DNA from: Candidatus Hodarchaeota archaeon
GTDB lineage: Archaea > Asgardarchaeota > Heimdallarchaeia > Hodarchaeales > Hodarchaeaceae
Length of the DNA: 64,000 bases
Reading direction: 5' to 3'
NCBI GenBank assembly: GCA_016840035.1
Contig: JAEOTC010000154.1
Location: forward strand, 1 to 64,000
In this document: positions 34,800 to 42,996 of the stretch, one piece after another
Layout: every line of letters starts with the position of its first letter
Numbering within the stretch: position 1 is the first letter of the stretch
Notes under the pieces: generated by a model
What the model was told of the DNA's origin: nothing
The model's input: only the letters and a program-made list of their open reading frames with translations
Database searches by the model: none
Translations under genes and position numbers: made by a program

Positions 34800-34815
34800 G
34801 ATTAATAAATATACA
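34800..34815 (+). promoter_or_regulatory. Probable TATA/BRE promoter of the ubiquitin-like operon
   Basis: The stretch around TTAATAAATATAC follows purine-rich AAGTAAAG, like an archaeal BRE plus TATA box. It lies about 45 bases before the ATG at 34855, giving a leader of about 20 bases that includes GGAGTGA. Confidence 0.4.
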
Positions 34816-34854
34816 AAATCTGTATTTAATTACGTAGTATTGGAGTGATATACA

Positions 34855-34959
34855 ATGCCTCGACCAGTTAAAAGAGTAGACACAGAATCAAAAGAAAAAG
34901 CAACGGAAGATGCAGAAAAGAATAAAGACACAGTTCCCATTTCGAAACATTATTCTTAA
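34855..34959 (+). CDS. 34-residue charged peptide heading the ubiquitin-like operon
   Basis: A short gene with ATG at 34855, a good Shine-Dalgarno (GGAGTGAT, about 8 bases upstream) and a TAA at 34957. The product begins MPRPVKRVDTESKEK and ends SKHYS; it is rich in Lys, Glu and Asp, has no hydrophobic core, and is probably disordered. It is too short for a ubiquitin beta-grasp fold and lacks a terminal Gly. It stands 41 bases before the JAMM gene and has the operon's best promoter and ribosome site. It may be a modifier of Pup-like nature, a substrate, a cofactor peptide, or a leader peptide. I do not recognise it. Confidence 0.55.
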   Translation: MPRPVKRVDTESKEKATEDAEKNKDTVPISKHYS

Positions 34960-35000
34960 CTTAGACTTTTATCTATTTTTAATCCACATAGGGGATTTAT

Positions 35001-35942
35001 TTGTTGTATTCGCATCAAGAGGAGTCCATTTTCATCCAAATTGATCAGAATACATATGATGAGATGATTAATGAAGGCCTTCTTTGGCCACAAATTGAAA
35101 CAGGTGGAATGCTATTCGGGAATATCATCGAAGAGGAACAGAATCTTGTCATCAAGATTCAAAGAACTTATATCCCTTCAAGTGAAGATTGCATACGTGA
35201 AGCTGCGTATTTTGAAATAGAACCTGAATTTGCAAAAATGATTCTCTCTCAGGAGAGTCTTAAGTATTTGGGCAACTGGCACAAACATCCTGGATATGGG
35301 GGGCCTTCTCAAGGTGATCGAAGGCAAATTCAAGATTTTTTTGGGAATAATCCCCATCTAGATTTTGTTTTAACATTTATCCTTAACTTCCATTCCGATG
35401 CTTTTATTGAACCTATAATTGAGACATATTTTCGGACAGATGAGAATCTAAACTCGGGCCATTCATTTCTAACTCGCTATATCCCTCAAAGCAATCTCAT
35501 ATTCATTCCTTCACAATTAGATGAGCCTAAACCAATAATCCAAACCAGTGGTATTCCAAATGCATTAATATCTCGAATAAAACAAGAACTTGTAAATCTT
35601 TTTGATCATCTTTCTTCCATTGAAGAAATCCAAGAATTTCCTGGGCAAACTCCCGATGAGAAAGTTATTTCCTTTCCCTATACGGTTTTAATTCAGCAAG
35701 AAAAAGTAAACATTTTAATACTGATCTCATTTCCTCCTGAATTTCCTAAAGGAAAAATATATTTTGATATCTCCTCAGAGGATATGTCTAAAGACATTAC
35801 ATTTAAGACTCATCCAGCAGAGACGTTAACCGATCTAGAACTTGTGAGTCCATTCTTAGAAGTGCTTAAATCTGATATCGAGCATGATATCCCAGTGCTA
35901 TTGGAAAAACCTCTCTGGAGAGTTATGCGAGAGAAACTGTGA
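35001..35942 (+). CDS. JAMM/MPN metallopeptidase with E2/RWD-like C-terminal domain
   Basis: The 313-residue protein starts with an MPN domain: the upstream Glu in IETGGMLFG (E33) and the zinc motif H94-K-H96-P-GYGGP-S103-QG-D106. Six residues instead of the usual seven lie between the second His and Ser. Such peptidases trim ubiquitin-like modifiers or remove them from targets. Residues about 185-313 look like an RWD/E2 fold (VLIQQEKVNILILISFPPEFPKGK), without an active-site Cys. The start is TTG 35001 after AGGGG. Its stop overlaps the E1-like start by 4 bases (GTGA). The pairing with E1 and E2 genes strongly supports a role in protein conjugation or deconjugation. Confidence 0.85.
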   Translation: MLYSHQEESIFIQIDQNTYDEMINEGLLWPQIETGGMLFGNIIEEEQNLVIKIQRTYIPSSEDCIREAAYFEIEPEFAKMILSQESLKYLGNWHKHPGYGGPSQGDRRQIQDFFGNNPHLDFVLTFILNFHSDAFIEPIIETYFRTDENLNSGHSFLTRYIPQSNLIFIPSQLDEPKPIIQTSGIPNALISRIKQELVNLFDHLSSIEEIQEFPGQTPDEKVISFPYTVLIQQEKVNILILISFPPEFPKGKIYFDISSEDMSKDITFKTHPAETLTDLELVSPFLEVLKSDIEHDIPVLLEKPLWRVMREKL

Positions 35943-37189
35943 ATAAAATGAAATTCTTACTTTACCCAGAACTGGAGACTGAATTAGCTAATCTTCCGCT
36001 CAAGGAAAAGATTTTTCCATTATTTGGAAGAGTTTTTGATGATTTTACCGTATTTCACTTTGTTAGTATAACATCTGATATGAAATCTCTTCGACAAATT
36101 GGATATATCTCGAATAGGGAAACTATTACTGATTTTACACTTGATTTTCCATTCATTCACCTGATAGTTGATACAAAACGTCTTGAAGTTACGAAGATTG
36201 CCATCCATAAGAGTCAAGATGATATTGAAATTATAAGAGAATTTGATATTGAAAAAGTAGATTTAAACAGATTATTTGTTCGAGTTGATAAAGCAGAAAC
36301 TCCATTAAATTTACTTCAAACAAAAACTGTAGCTATTATCGGTATGGGGTCGGGTGGTTCTTTACTCGCTTTATATCTTGCGAAAACGGGAGTTAAGAAA
36401 TTTATCCTCATCGATGATGATCGTCTTGAGGTTCACAATATCATTCGCCATATCTCTGACCTTTCACACCTCGGGAGATTTAAGACTAAGGTAGTGGAAG
36501 AATATATTGGTGCAAGAATACCAGATATTGAAATTCAAACCCTAGAACAAAAATTCGTGATACATACTCGAAAAGATGCAGAGTTTTTTTTGAATTTACT
36601 CTCCGATGTGAATCTGCTAATTGCGGTTTCAGGAGAACACGATGTTAATTTTGCTATAAATGATTTTGTACACATTAATAACTTAACCTTACCAGTTATT
36701 TATGCTGGTACATTTGATGGGGTGAAAGGGGGCTTAATGTTTAAAGTGGATCCACGGAAAGATGATATCTGCTATCATTGTGTATATGCCGATTCTTTTG
36801 CTTATCCCTTGACAGACAAAGAGTTAAAAAGCGATATTCCGACAACTACTGAGTTAGAAAAGAAAATTGTTTACGACCGAACCATGCAGGAACAATTAGC
36901 ACAACCAGGATTGGGATTAGATATTGATAATTTGACGATTTTTCTTTCGAAATTCTGCATAGCTACTCTATTAGACGGACAAGAACACGGTTTATACCGT
37001 TTTCCTTTTAATTTTTATCTCTGGTATAATAGAAACGTATTCCAACCGGATTCAGATGAAATTAAGTTTGAAGGCCTTGAACTTCTCTATTATGAGGACT
37101 TAGAGAAAAATGCTGAATGCCCCTTCCATGGAGAGCAGGTTAAAGCAACTTTGAAGGACAGTGATGAAGGGAACTCCCCCTCATTATAG
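35939..37189 (+). CDS. E1-like (ThiF/MoeB) ubiquitin-activating enzyme
   Basis: The 416-residue protein has an unassigned N-terminal domain (1-125, mostly beta) and a ThiF adenylation domain: GMGSGG (135-140), DDDRLEVHNIIRH (159-171, with Asp161, Asn167 and Arg170), and Lys182. It should adenylate the C-terminus of a small protein. Zinc ligands seem to be C278 and C281 (CYHC) and C394 with H397 (CPFH). I see no cysteine in the stretch YADSFAYPLTDKELK that follows, where a thioester Cys would be expected, so transfer to E2 without an E1 thioester is possible. GTG start overlaps the JAMM gene; ATG 35948 is the alternative. Confidence 0.88.
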   Translation: MNKMKFLLYPELETELANLPLKEKIFPLFGRVFDDFTVFHFVSITSDMKSLRQIGYISNRETITDFTLDFPFIHLIVDTKRLEVTKIAIHKSQDDIEIIREFDIEKVDLNRLFVRVDKAETPLNLLQTKTVAIIGMGSGGSLLALYLAKTGVKKFILIDDDRLEVHNIIRHISDLSHLGRFKTKVVEEYIGARIPDIEIQTLEQKFVIHTRKDAEFFLNLLSDVNLLIAVSGEHDVNFAINDFVHINNLTLPVIYAGTFDGVKGGLMFKVDPRKDDICYHCVYADSFAYPLTDKELKSDIPTTTELEKKIVYDRTMQEQLAQPGLGLDIDNLTIFLSKFCIATLLDGQEHGLYRFPFNFYLWYNRNVFQPDSDEIKFEGLELLYYEDLEKNAECPFHGEQVKATLKDSDEGNSPSL

Positions 37190-37212
37190 TTTATAATTAA
37201 GGAGAAAGTTTC

Positions 37213-37647
37213 ATGTCACTTCGTGGGAATTTAATCGATAGGGAAATAGAAAAATTAAGCAAAATCTTTCCCGACATTCAAAAAAGAGACTTTCTACAAC
37301 TTAAGAATAAAAATAAGTGTGTTCAGGTTAGTTTTCTCACAACTGGGAAATATGCATGTGGGCATTTTGATGTTCTCATTGAGTTCCCATACAATTATCC
37401 AGTTGGTTCACCACTCGTCTGGGTTCAAAAACCCAAAATTCCTAAGAATACTCCACATGTATACGGGTGGGATAAAGAGGGACACGCAAGTATTTGTTAT
37501 CTCCGACCTAAGAAAGACTGGCGTTTAAACTATAGCTCATATGAAACGGCACTGATGGTAGAAATTTGGCTTAAAACTTATTGTAGATGGACTAAAACTA
37601 ATGTTTGGGATTGGCCAGAAGCAGGGGTACTTGATCATATATTTTGA
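37213..37647 (+). CDS. E2-like conjugating enzyme, copy 1
   Basis: The 144-residue protein follows the prokaryotic E2 pattern: an N-terminal helix, FDVLIEFPYNYPVGSP (52-67, the E2 YP..PP region), H82-V-Y, and the active-site Cys95 in ICYLRP. The HPN motif of eukaryotic E2s is absent; H82-V-Y stands in its region. The C-terminal helix ends in WLKTYCRWTKTNVWDW, similar to the W-rich end of bacterial E2s. It has AAGGAG before its ATG, 23 bases after the E1-like gene. It should receive the activated modifier from the E1-like protein. It aligns without gaps to copy 2. Confidence 0.87.
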   Translation: MSLRGNLIDREIEKLSKIFPDIQKRDFLQLKNKNKCVQVSFLTTGKYACGHFDVLIEFPYNYPVGSPLVWVQKPKIPKNTPHVYGWDKEGHASICYLRPKKDWRLNYSSYETALMVEIWLKTYCRWTKTNVWDWPEAGVLDHIF

Positions 37648-37659
37648 GCTTAAAGATGG

Positions 37660-38073
37660 ATGAATTTAATGAGACGAACCGTCGAAAACGAATTACATGA
37701 ATTAAAGGGTGTATTTCCAGGTTTAACACGTAAGGATTTCTATTATTTAGACAATGGAAATATTGCGGTTCAAGTCAAGTATGCAACAACTGGACAGTAC
37801 GCCCACGGTACATTCACCGTGCTCATTGAATTTCCCCATAATTATCCGAACGCTCCTCCGCGAGCATGGATTATGGAACCAAATATTTCAAGTCGTACAC
37901 ACCACATATACGGTCGGGATGAATACGGACATACTGAAATCTGTTATCTTCGTCCTCAGAAAGACTGGCACTTCACATTTACCTCTTATGATGCTGCAAT
38001 CATGATTCAGACTTGGATTTGGGCTTATTGTCGATGGCGTAAGGTTGGTATTTGGGATTGGAAGGAAGCCTAG
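37660..38073 (+). CDS. E2-like conjugating enzyme, copy 2
   Basis: The 137-residue paralogue keeps FTVLIEFPHNYPNAPP (52-67), H82-I-Y and Cys95 in ICYLRPQKDW at the same positions as copy 1, and ends in YCRWRKVGIWDW. Both copies therefore appear active. Differences cluster in the N-terminal helix and the surface around 75-92, so partner or target choice may differ. The start is ATG 37660 or ATG 37669. The gene is 12 bases after copy 1 and closes the operon. No RING or other E3 follows. Duplicate E2s could form heterodimers or serve separate steps. Confidence 0.87.
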   Translation: MNLMRRTVENELHELKGVFPGLTRKDFYYLDNGNIAVQVKYATTGQYAHGTFTVLIEFPHNYPNAPPRAWIMEPNISSRTHHIYGRDEYGHTEICYLRPQKDWHFTFTSYDAAIMIQTWIWAYCRWRKVGIWDWKEA

Positions 38074-38217
38074 CTTATCATATACTGAGATTAGTATTCT
38101 TGATAGATAAATGACCTTTTGGTTTCATCTACCAAATTATTCTGCTATTTAAGTAAAAATAGAATTAAGGAAGTTTAAAATAACTAAGGGCATATTTTTA
38201 TTTCCTGAGGATTGCTG

Positions 38218-39069
38218 ATGAAGGAAAAACGTAAATTCGGAAAAATTATGACTACTACGATATTTCTTTTCTTAATTTTCAATGTGATTTATTCTCATCA
38301 AGTTGGTGCTTTCGATGCTTCTCATTTTCAAATTGGAATTAATATTGGTGACACCCATACTTTGGAAATTTACTATATGTACGCTCCAGACTCCCCATTA
38401 GAAAGCGGAGCAAAAATGTACTACAATGTCACTAATATTACTGTGGATACCTGTTATATTACAGAAACCATATTTTTTGCTAATGGTTCTTTATACCAGA
38501 TACAAGACTATAATGATTCTCGAAGTGCTATTAATATGCCATTTTTCTATACCACTATCAATGTTAGTCTTCTATATGAGAACTTTATGGCACCTGATTA
38601 TTTTGTCTCAGTTGATTCAGAATTTATTTACATAGAACAATATACTAATTCATCTGGACTCGTAACTGATGGAATTTATACTTTTCATGCAGCGACAGGA
38701 TGGCTATATTCCTATGTAATGACAATGACCAACGATGGGACTCTCATGATGGAGATAGATATGAGAGATATCAACTATGATGAACCAGTAACCACAACTA
38801 CAATACCGTTTACAACGACTACTGACCCAGAAACCTCAACTGAATATTCAACATCAACAACTGAATATCCGACAACAACAGTCGAGGAAACAACCACTAG
38901 TGATGCTGAGACAACAGAAGAACCCACATCTGACGATTCAGATACAACCAGTGAGGAGAAAACCACATCTTTACCCACTACAATCCCAAGTATAAGTCCA
39001 AGTTCAGGAATTGTCAGCCTAGTAGTCATTGGAATCTTAGGTTTTGTTAATAGAAGAAAGAGAGGATAA
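38218..39069 (+). CDS. Stalked surface glycoprotein of unknown function
   Basis: A 283-residue exported protein from ATG 38218 (GAGGAT before it; a TTG six bases upstream is less likely). A signal peptide (about 10-30) is followed by a roughly 150-residue beta domain with many N-x-S/T sites (YYNVTNITVDT), a Thr/Ser/Glu stalk (about 195-260, TTTTDPETSTEYS type) and a C-terminal helix SGIVSLVVIGILGFVNRRKRG. This layout is that of cell-surface proteins anchored by a C-terminal helix. I cannot name the N-terminal domain. It stands alone after the ubiquitin-like operon. Confidence 0.75.
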   Translation: MKEKRKFGKIMTTTIFLFLIFNVIYSHQVGAFDASHFQIGINIGDTHTLEIYYMYAPDSPLESGAKMYYNVTNITVDTCYITETIFFANGSLYQIQDYNDSRSAINMPFFYTTINVSLLYENFMAPDYFVSVDSEFIYIEQYTNSSGLVTDGIYTFHAATGWLYSYVMTMTNDGTLMMEIDMRDINYDEPVTTTTIPFTTTTDPETSTEYSTSTTEYPTTTVEETTTSDAETTEEPTSDDSDTTSEEKTTSLPTTIPSISPSSGIVSLVVIGILGFVNRRKRG

Positions 39070-39255
39070 ATAATTATCAAGTCTGCGTAGAAACCCAATC
39101 TATCCAGTCTTTTTTCTTATTTCTTTTTAAATCTAATTTTATTGAATATTGTATTTGAGAATTTCTCCCATTTTCTCCCTTTTTCATCAATGCATCGGCC
39201 GAAATCCTATAAATGTACTATCAGTAAACGCCTAATATAGGAGGATCCTACGCTA

Positions 39256-40215
39256 ATGAATATCCAAGAAGCTGTTGAAGCTTGTGATTCAATTTTAACC
39301 GAGATTAAGAAATTTATTATCGGGAAAGATGATGTTTTAAAGCATGTTATGTTGTGTTTACTCGCAGATGGTCATATTCTATTTGAAGATTATCCAGGAT
39401 TAGCTAAAACAATGATTTCTAGATCATTTGCTTCTGTTCTTGGATGTGACTTTAATAGAATCCAATTCACCCCAGATCTACTCCCTGCTGATCTTACTGG
39501 ATCTGAAATTTACAATCAAAAATCAAACGACTTTGAATTTAAACCAGGTCCCTTGTTCGCTGATATTATATTAGCAGATGAAATTAATCGCGCTACTCCT
39601 AAGACTCAAAGTGCCCTATTAGAAGCAATGGGAGAATATCAAGTTTCTATTGGTGGTAAGACATATGAACTGATCAGCACGGAAAAACCATTTTTAGTAA
39701 TCGCAACGCAAAATCCACTAGAGTTAGAGGGAACTTTTGCTCTTCCTGAGGCTCAAGTTGATCGATTTCTAGCTAAAGTCAGAGTAGGCTATCCTTCCAA
39801 ATCAGACGAGGCAAAAATCCTTACTAATAGAATAAATCGGAAACAAAAGTTATTTTCATTACCACAAATTATAACGAAGAAAACCTTTCGAGAAATGCAG
39901 AAAGCAGTTGAGATTATTTCCGTATCTGATGAATTGAAGGATTATATTGTTGATATCGTTAATTATACTCGACACGCTCCACAAGTTCGAGTAGGAGCTT
40001 CTCCAAGAGGATCTCTAGATCTAATGTCTTTAGCACGTGCAAACGCGTTACTAGATGGTCGTGACTACGTTATACCGCAGGATGTTAAAGAGTTAGCTTC
40101 GCTCACATTATCTCATAGAATTATTTTGGATGTTGGATCTTATATCGCAGGTGCATCGTCTGAAGAGATAATTACAAGGATTTTAACGAAAGTTAAGGCT
40201 CCTAGGAAAGAATAA
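39256..40215 (+). CDS. MoxR-family AAA+ ATPase
   Basis: The 319-residue protein is a MoxR ATPase: Walker A region GHILFEDYPGLAKTMISRSFA (about 36-56), RIQFTPDLLPADLTGSEIYNQ, Walker B IILADEINRATPKTQSALLEAMGE (about 103-126), and FALPEAQVDRFLAKV with the sensor Arg. The P-loop has EDYPGLAKT, where EGVPGLAKT or EDVPGVGKT is usual. MoxR proteins act as chaperones for VWA or DUF58 partners in assembling membrane or surface complexes. AGGAGGATC precedes its ATG. It heads a cluster of six genes in one direction with DUF4129 and DUF58 genes, the typical arrangement. Confidence 0.92.
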   Translation: MNIQEAVEACDSILTEIKKFIIGKDDVLKHVMLCLLADGHILFEDYPGLAKTMISRSFASVLGCDFNRIQFTPDLLPADLTGSEIYNQKSNDFEFKPGPLFADIILADEINRATPKTQSALLEAMGEYQVSIGGKTYELISTEKPFLVIATQNPLELEGTFALPEAQVDRFLAKVRVGYPSKSDEAKILTNRINRKQKLFSLPQIITKKTFREMQKAVEIISVSDELKDYIVDIVNYTRHAPQVRVGASPRGSLDLMSLARANALLDGRDYVIPQDVKELASLTLSHRIILDVGSYIAGASSEEIITRILTKVKAPRKE

Positions 40216-40217
40216 GG

Positions 40218-41102
40218 TTGATTTCGAAAAGGATTAACCCCCTAAAACGAAAAGAGATTATTCTCATCGTATTCTTACTCTTTAGTTTAGCGATATTTCA
40301 AATTACAATGGAATTAATTCATGGGAGAAGACAGGAAAGTCCAATCTTGAGGGTAAATTTTCCTTTTTTCGAATTATTTGCAATAGCGATTCCACTTTTC
40401 CTTTTGATTTGGATTCTCTTCAAGCTAGAGTTTCCTTTCCGTATATTTAAGCCCCTTTCAATTTGGGCTGTCTCGATGTTACTTATAATTGTTGTGACTT
40501 CATTTCTAACCAATGCTAATTATTCCCCAGGAAATTTTAATCCTGGTAACACAACTACTATCGATACTACAATGATACCGCAGACCCTAACCAACCCCGA
40601 AACTGTCCTAACAGAATCCATTCCAGAACATATTGTACGGGATCCTCTTTTTAATTTGCCAGTTTTGCAGGATGTCCGGAATTTGTTACTTGTTTTTCTT
40701 ATTCTAATATCTACTATCATAATTATTCGAACAGAAAGGAGAAAATCTATTAAGCAGTCTAAAGAGTCAGAGTCGGCCGAAAACGGTCAAAAGATACCCA
40801 AGGAGTTTGAAGGAGGACTAAAAAATATAATTGAATGCTATTATCAGACTTCGGATCACTTAGAAGGTCAGGGCGCGGATGATTCAGATCATTTAACTCC
40901 AAAAGAATTTCAGAACGATGTAAGTATTAGGCAATTAACTTCTGAAAATGACTTCAATGATCTAACAAGCCTTTTTAATGAGGCTAAATTTTCAGAACAT
41001 GATATTTCAGCGGATTCAGTCCAAAGAGCTAAATTTCTCTCCCAGAAAATCATCTTTCAATCTTCTCACACAGAATTTGAACGAATGGAGGAAGAAGAAT
41101 GA
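40218..41102 (+). CDS. DUF4129-type membrane protein of the MoxR cluster
   Basis: The 294-residue protein has membrane segments near 12-30, 47-65 and 73-92, then 155-172, and a cytoplasmic C-terminal part from 175. The C-terminus has the DUF4129 outline: YYQTSDHL, LTPKEFQNDVSIRQL and LTSLFNEAKFSEHDIS. Such genes commonly accompany MoxR and DUF58 genes. A TTG three bases after the moxR stop appears to be the start. The end overlaps the next gene by 4 bases. No transglutaminase domain is present here, though it is often fused to DUF4129. Confidence 0.72.
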   Translation: MISKRINPLKRKEIILIVFLLFSLAIFQITMELIHGRRQESPILRVNFPFFELFAIAIPLFLLIWILFKLEFPFRIFKPLSIWAVSMLLIIVVTSFLTNANYSPGNFNPGNTTTIDTTMIPQTLTNPETVLTESIPEHIVRDPLFNLPVLQDVRNLLLVFLILISTIIIIRTERRKSIKQSKESESAENGQKIPKEFEGGLKNIIECYYQTSDHLEGQGADDSDHLTPKEFQNDVSIRQLTSENDFNDLTSLFNEAKFSEHDISADSVQRAKFLSQKIIFQSSHTEFERMEEEE

Positions 41103-41698
41103 CTTTAGTAGATGAACTTCTTAAATATCTGTTCTCATTCAATTTTTATATTTTTTTATGGATCCTATTAGTTATTCTGACCTTCTTTCTTCTAAGAAGG
41201 CTTCTTAGTGATTATAAACATAAAAAGATGGTTGAAAATTCAAGAAAACTTTTTGAATCTGAAAATCCCGATATGAGACTATCTGAAATCCAGTTTTATT
41301 TAGAGAGAGAAAACAATTTATTGGAAGAACGCTTTAAAAAGGGCAAAACAGAACTGAAAGATGATTCAGCAAAAAATAGTTTGTTGTTTCGAAGAATGTT
41401 TAGCCTCACAAACTCCCAAACTCCTAAGAGAGAGTTTGTTTTCCTATTAGCCTCTGAAATGAATAAAGTACGGAAAAGAAAAGAATTTTTGACTGATTCT
41501 CTAAGCTATGAGCTTAGTACATTTATTGATAATCCTGAAGACTGGGCTGAACGTTTTATTATCTTTACGCCTGACAAAAACCAACAAATCGCACAAAACC
41601 TCAAAGTCAGGGAGCTATTGCATGAATATCTGCATGAATTCATTGAAGTTATGCAAATCCCCGAATTAAAGTTCTTTTCACTATTAAAACAGTCGTGA
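41099..41698 (+). CDS. Single-pass membrane protein of the MoxR cluster
   Basis: The 199-residue protein has one membrane helix (about 12-31, FYIFLWILLVILTFFLLRR) and a cytoplasmic helical remainder rich in Lys and Glu (KKMVENSRKLFESENPDMRLSEIQFYLERENNLLEERFKK). I do not recognise a family. It overlaps the DUF4129 gene by ATGA and is 9 bases before the DUF58 gene, so it is translationally coupled within the cluster. A scaffolding role for the DUF58 or MoxR protein is a guess from position. Confidence 0.65.
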   Translation: MTLVDELLKYLFSFNFYIFLWILLVILTFFLLRRLLSDYKHKKMVENSRKLFESENPDMRLSEIQFYLERENNLLEERFKKGKTELKDDSAKNSLLFRRMFSLTNSQTPKREFVFLLASEMNKVRKRKEFLTDSLSYELSTFIDNPEDWAERFIIFTPDKNQQIAQNLKVRELLHEYLHEFIEVMQIPELKFFSLLKQS

Positions 41699-41707
41699 GA
41701 TCATTCC

Positions 41708-42994
41708 ATGAACAATTACAAACAGATTTTATTCTTAACAACATCGTTACTAATAATAATTCTGCTTTCTTTGTTAACAGGAGTATCTGCTTTGACGGGA
41801 ATCGCTTTACCAGTTTTATGTTATATTTTCTTCTTTCTACTGACTGAAGAAGTGGATATTGAACCGATCAAAGTATCAAGAATAATTTCATCTGATCGGG
41901 GTACTATAGGAGAAGAGATTGAAGTAACTTTAGTTATCAATAATACCGGGTCTGCTATCCCTCTTCTTGAGATTGTAGATTTAATTGATGATAAATGCAC
42001 CATTTCTGCCGGTAGTAATCATTTGCAGGTTCAAATAGAGAAGAACCAGACTATTGAGCGGAAATATTCATTGAAACTCCACCATAGGGGGAGGTACAAG
42101 CTGGGCCCTATCTTTCTAAAGGGAAGTGATCTTTTCGACAAAAAAACCAGTTACAGAGGAATCGATTTGGTTCAAGAAGTCACGTGTGTTCCTACTTTTA
42201 TAAAACTTCAAACCCTCCCCATCTCGCGTGAGAAATTAGTTCCTCTGGGTGGATCAATTCCTTCGCGGATCTATAAAGGAAGAGATTTTGAATTTCAAGG
42301 AATTCGTCCGTATCAACCCAGTGATGAATTACGTTCAATTAATTGGAGGGTCACTGCAAAATATAATACATTAGCCACAAATGAGTATGCTCTAAATCAA
42401 CAATCCCATATCACCATATTACTTGATCACACCCTGTCAACAGAACATCTACTAGAAGTTTCAATAAAAGCAACACTTTCTATCGCAGAGTGGGGAATTC
42501 GACAGAGATCAAAAGTTGAACTGATTGCAATTGGAGATTATGTTATGTATCTTAAACCATCTGCGGATAAACGACAACTTCTATTAATTACTGAACGTTT
42601 GATTGATCTAGAGGCAATTTCTCCCCAATCAAAAGAGATATTAGAAGCCCGGATCAAAAACCGTGTTTATCACCGTCTGAATCATCCAGGAATGCTCTTC
42701 ATAATCTCTCCCCTTTTAGATAAGACAATCAATGCATCTTGTAAAAAGATTATAGAGTCACGAAATCGGGTAGTATGGGTCAACCCAACTCTCGATCGTG
42801 AATATGAACATATAAATTTGAAGAAATTATCCAAAAACCTCTCAAAGGAAAGAATTGAGGGATTTACGAATGTTCTTACTACACTTGTGAAAGTTAATAC
42901 GATCTTTGATTTTGAAAAAGTCCCTAGATTCAATTGGTATCCAGAAGGCCCTGATTATGCGTCCTTGGGATCTCTGAAAAAGGTGAGCGTTTAA
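41708..42994 (+). CDS. DUF58 (VWA-like) protein of the MoxR cluster
   Basis: The 428-residue protein has two N-terminal membrane helices (8-26, 28-44), a CARDB-like beta domain (about 55-140, ISSDRGTIGEEIEVTLVINNTG) and the DUF58 signature: GRDFEFQGIRPYQPSDELRSINWRVTAKYNTLATNEY (about 193-230). A VWA-like part follows, beginning ITILLDHTLSTE. Such proteins work with MoxR in maturation of membrane complexes. It ends two bases before the next gene. Confidence 0.9.
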   Translation: MNNYKQILFLTTSLLIIILLSLLTGVSALTGIALPVLCYIFFFLLTEEVDIEPIKVSRIISSDRGTIGEEIEVTLVINNTGSAIPLLEIVDLIDDKCTISAGSNHLQVQIEKNQTIERKYSLKLHHRGRYKLGPIFLKGSDLFDKKTSYRGIDLVQEVTCVPTFIKLQTLPISREKLVPLGGSIPSRIYKGRDFEFQGIRPYQPSDELRSINWRVTAKYNTLATNEYALNQQSHITILLDHTLSTEHLLEVSIKATLSIAEWGIRQRSKVELIAIGDYVMYLKPSADKRQLLLITERLIDLEAISPQSKEILEARIKNRVYHRLNHPGMLFIISPLLDKTINASCKKIIESRNRVVWVNPTLDREYEHINLKKLSKNLSKERIEGFTNVLTTLVKVNTIFDFEKVPRFNWYPEGPDYASLGSLKKVSV

Positions 42995-42996
42995 CA

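Noticed and set aside
38775-39098. 107-codon minus-strand frame rich in Val and Ser
   Set aside because: It is the antisense of the Thr-rich stalk of the surface protein at 38.2 kb; such repeats make long spurious frames.
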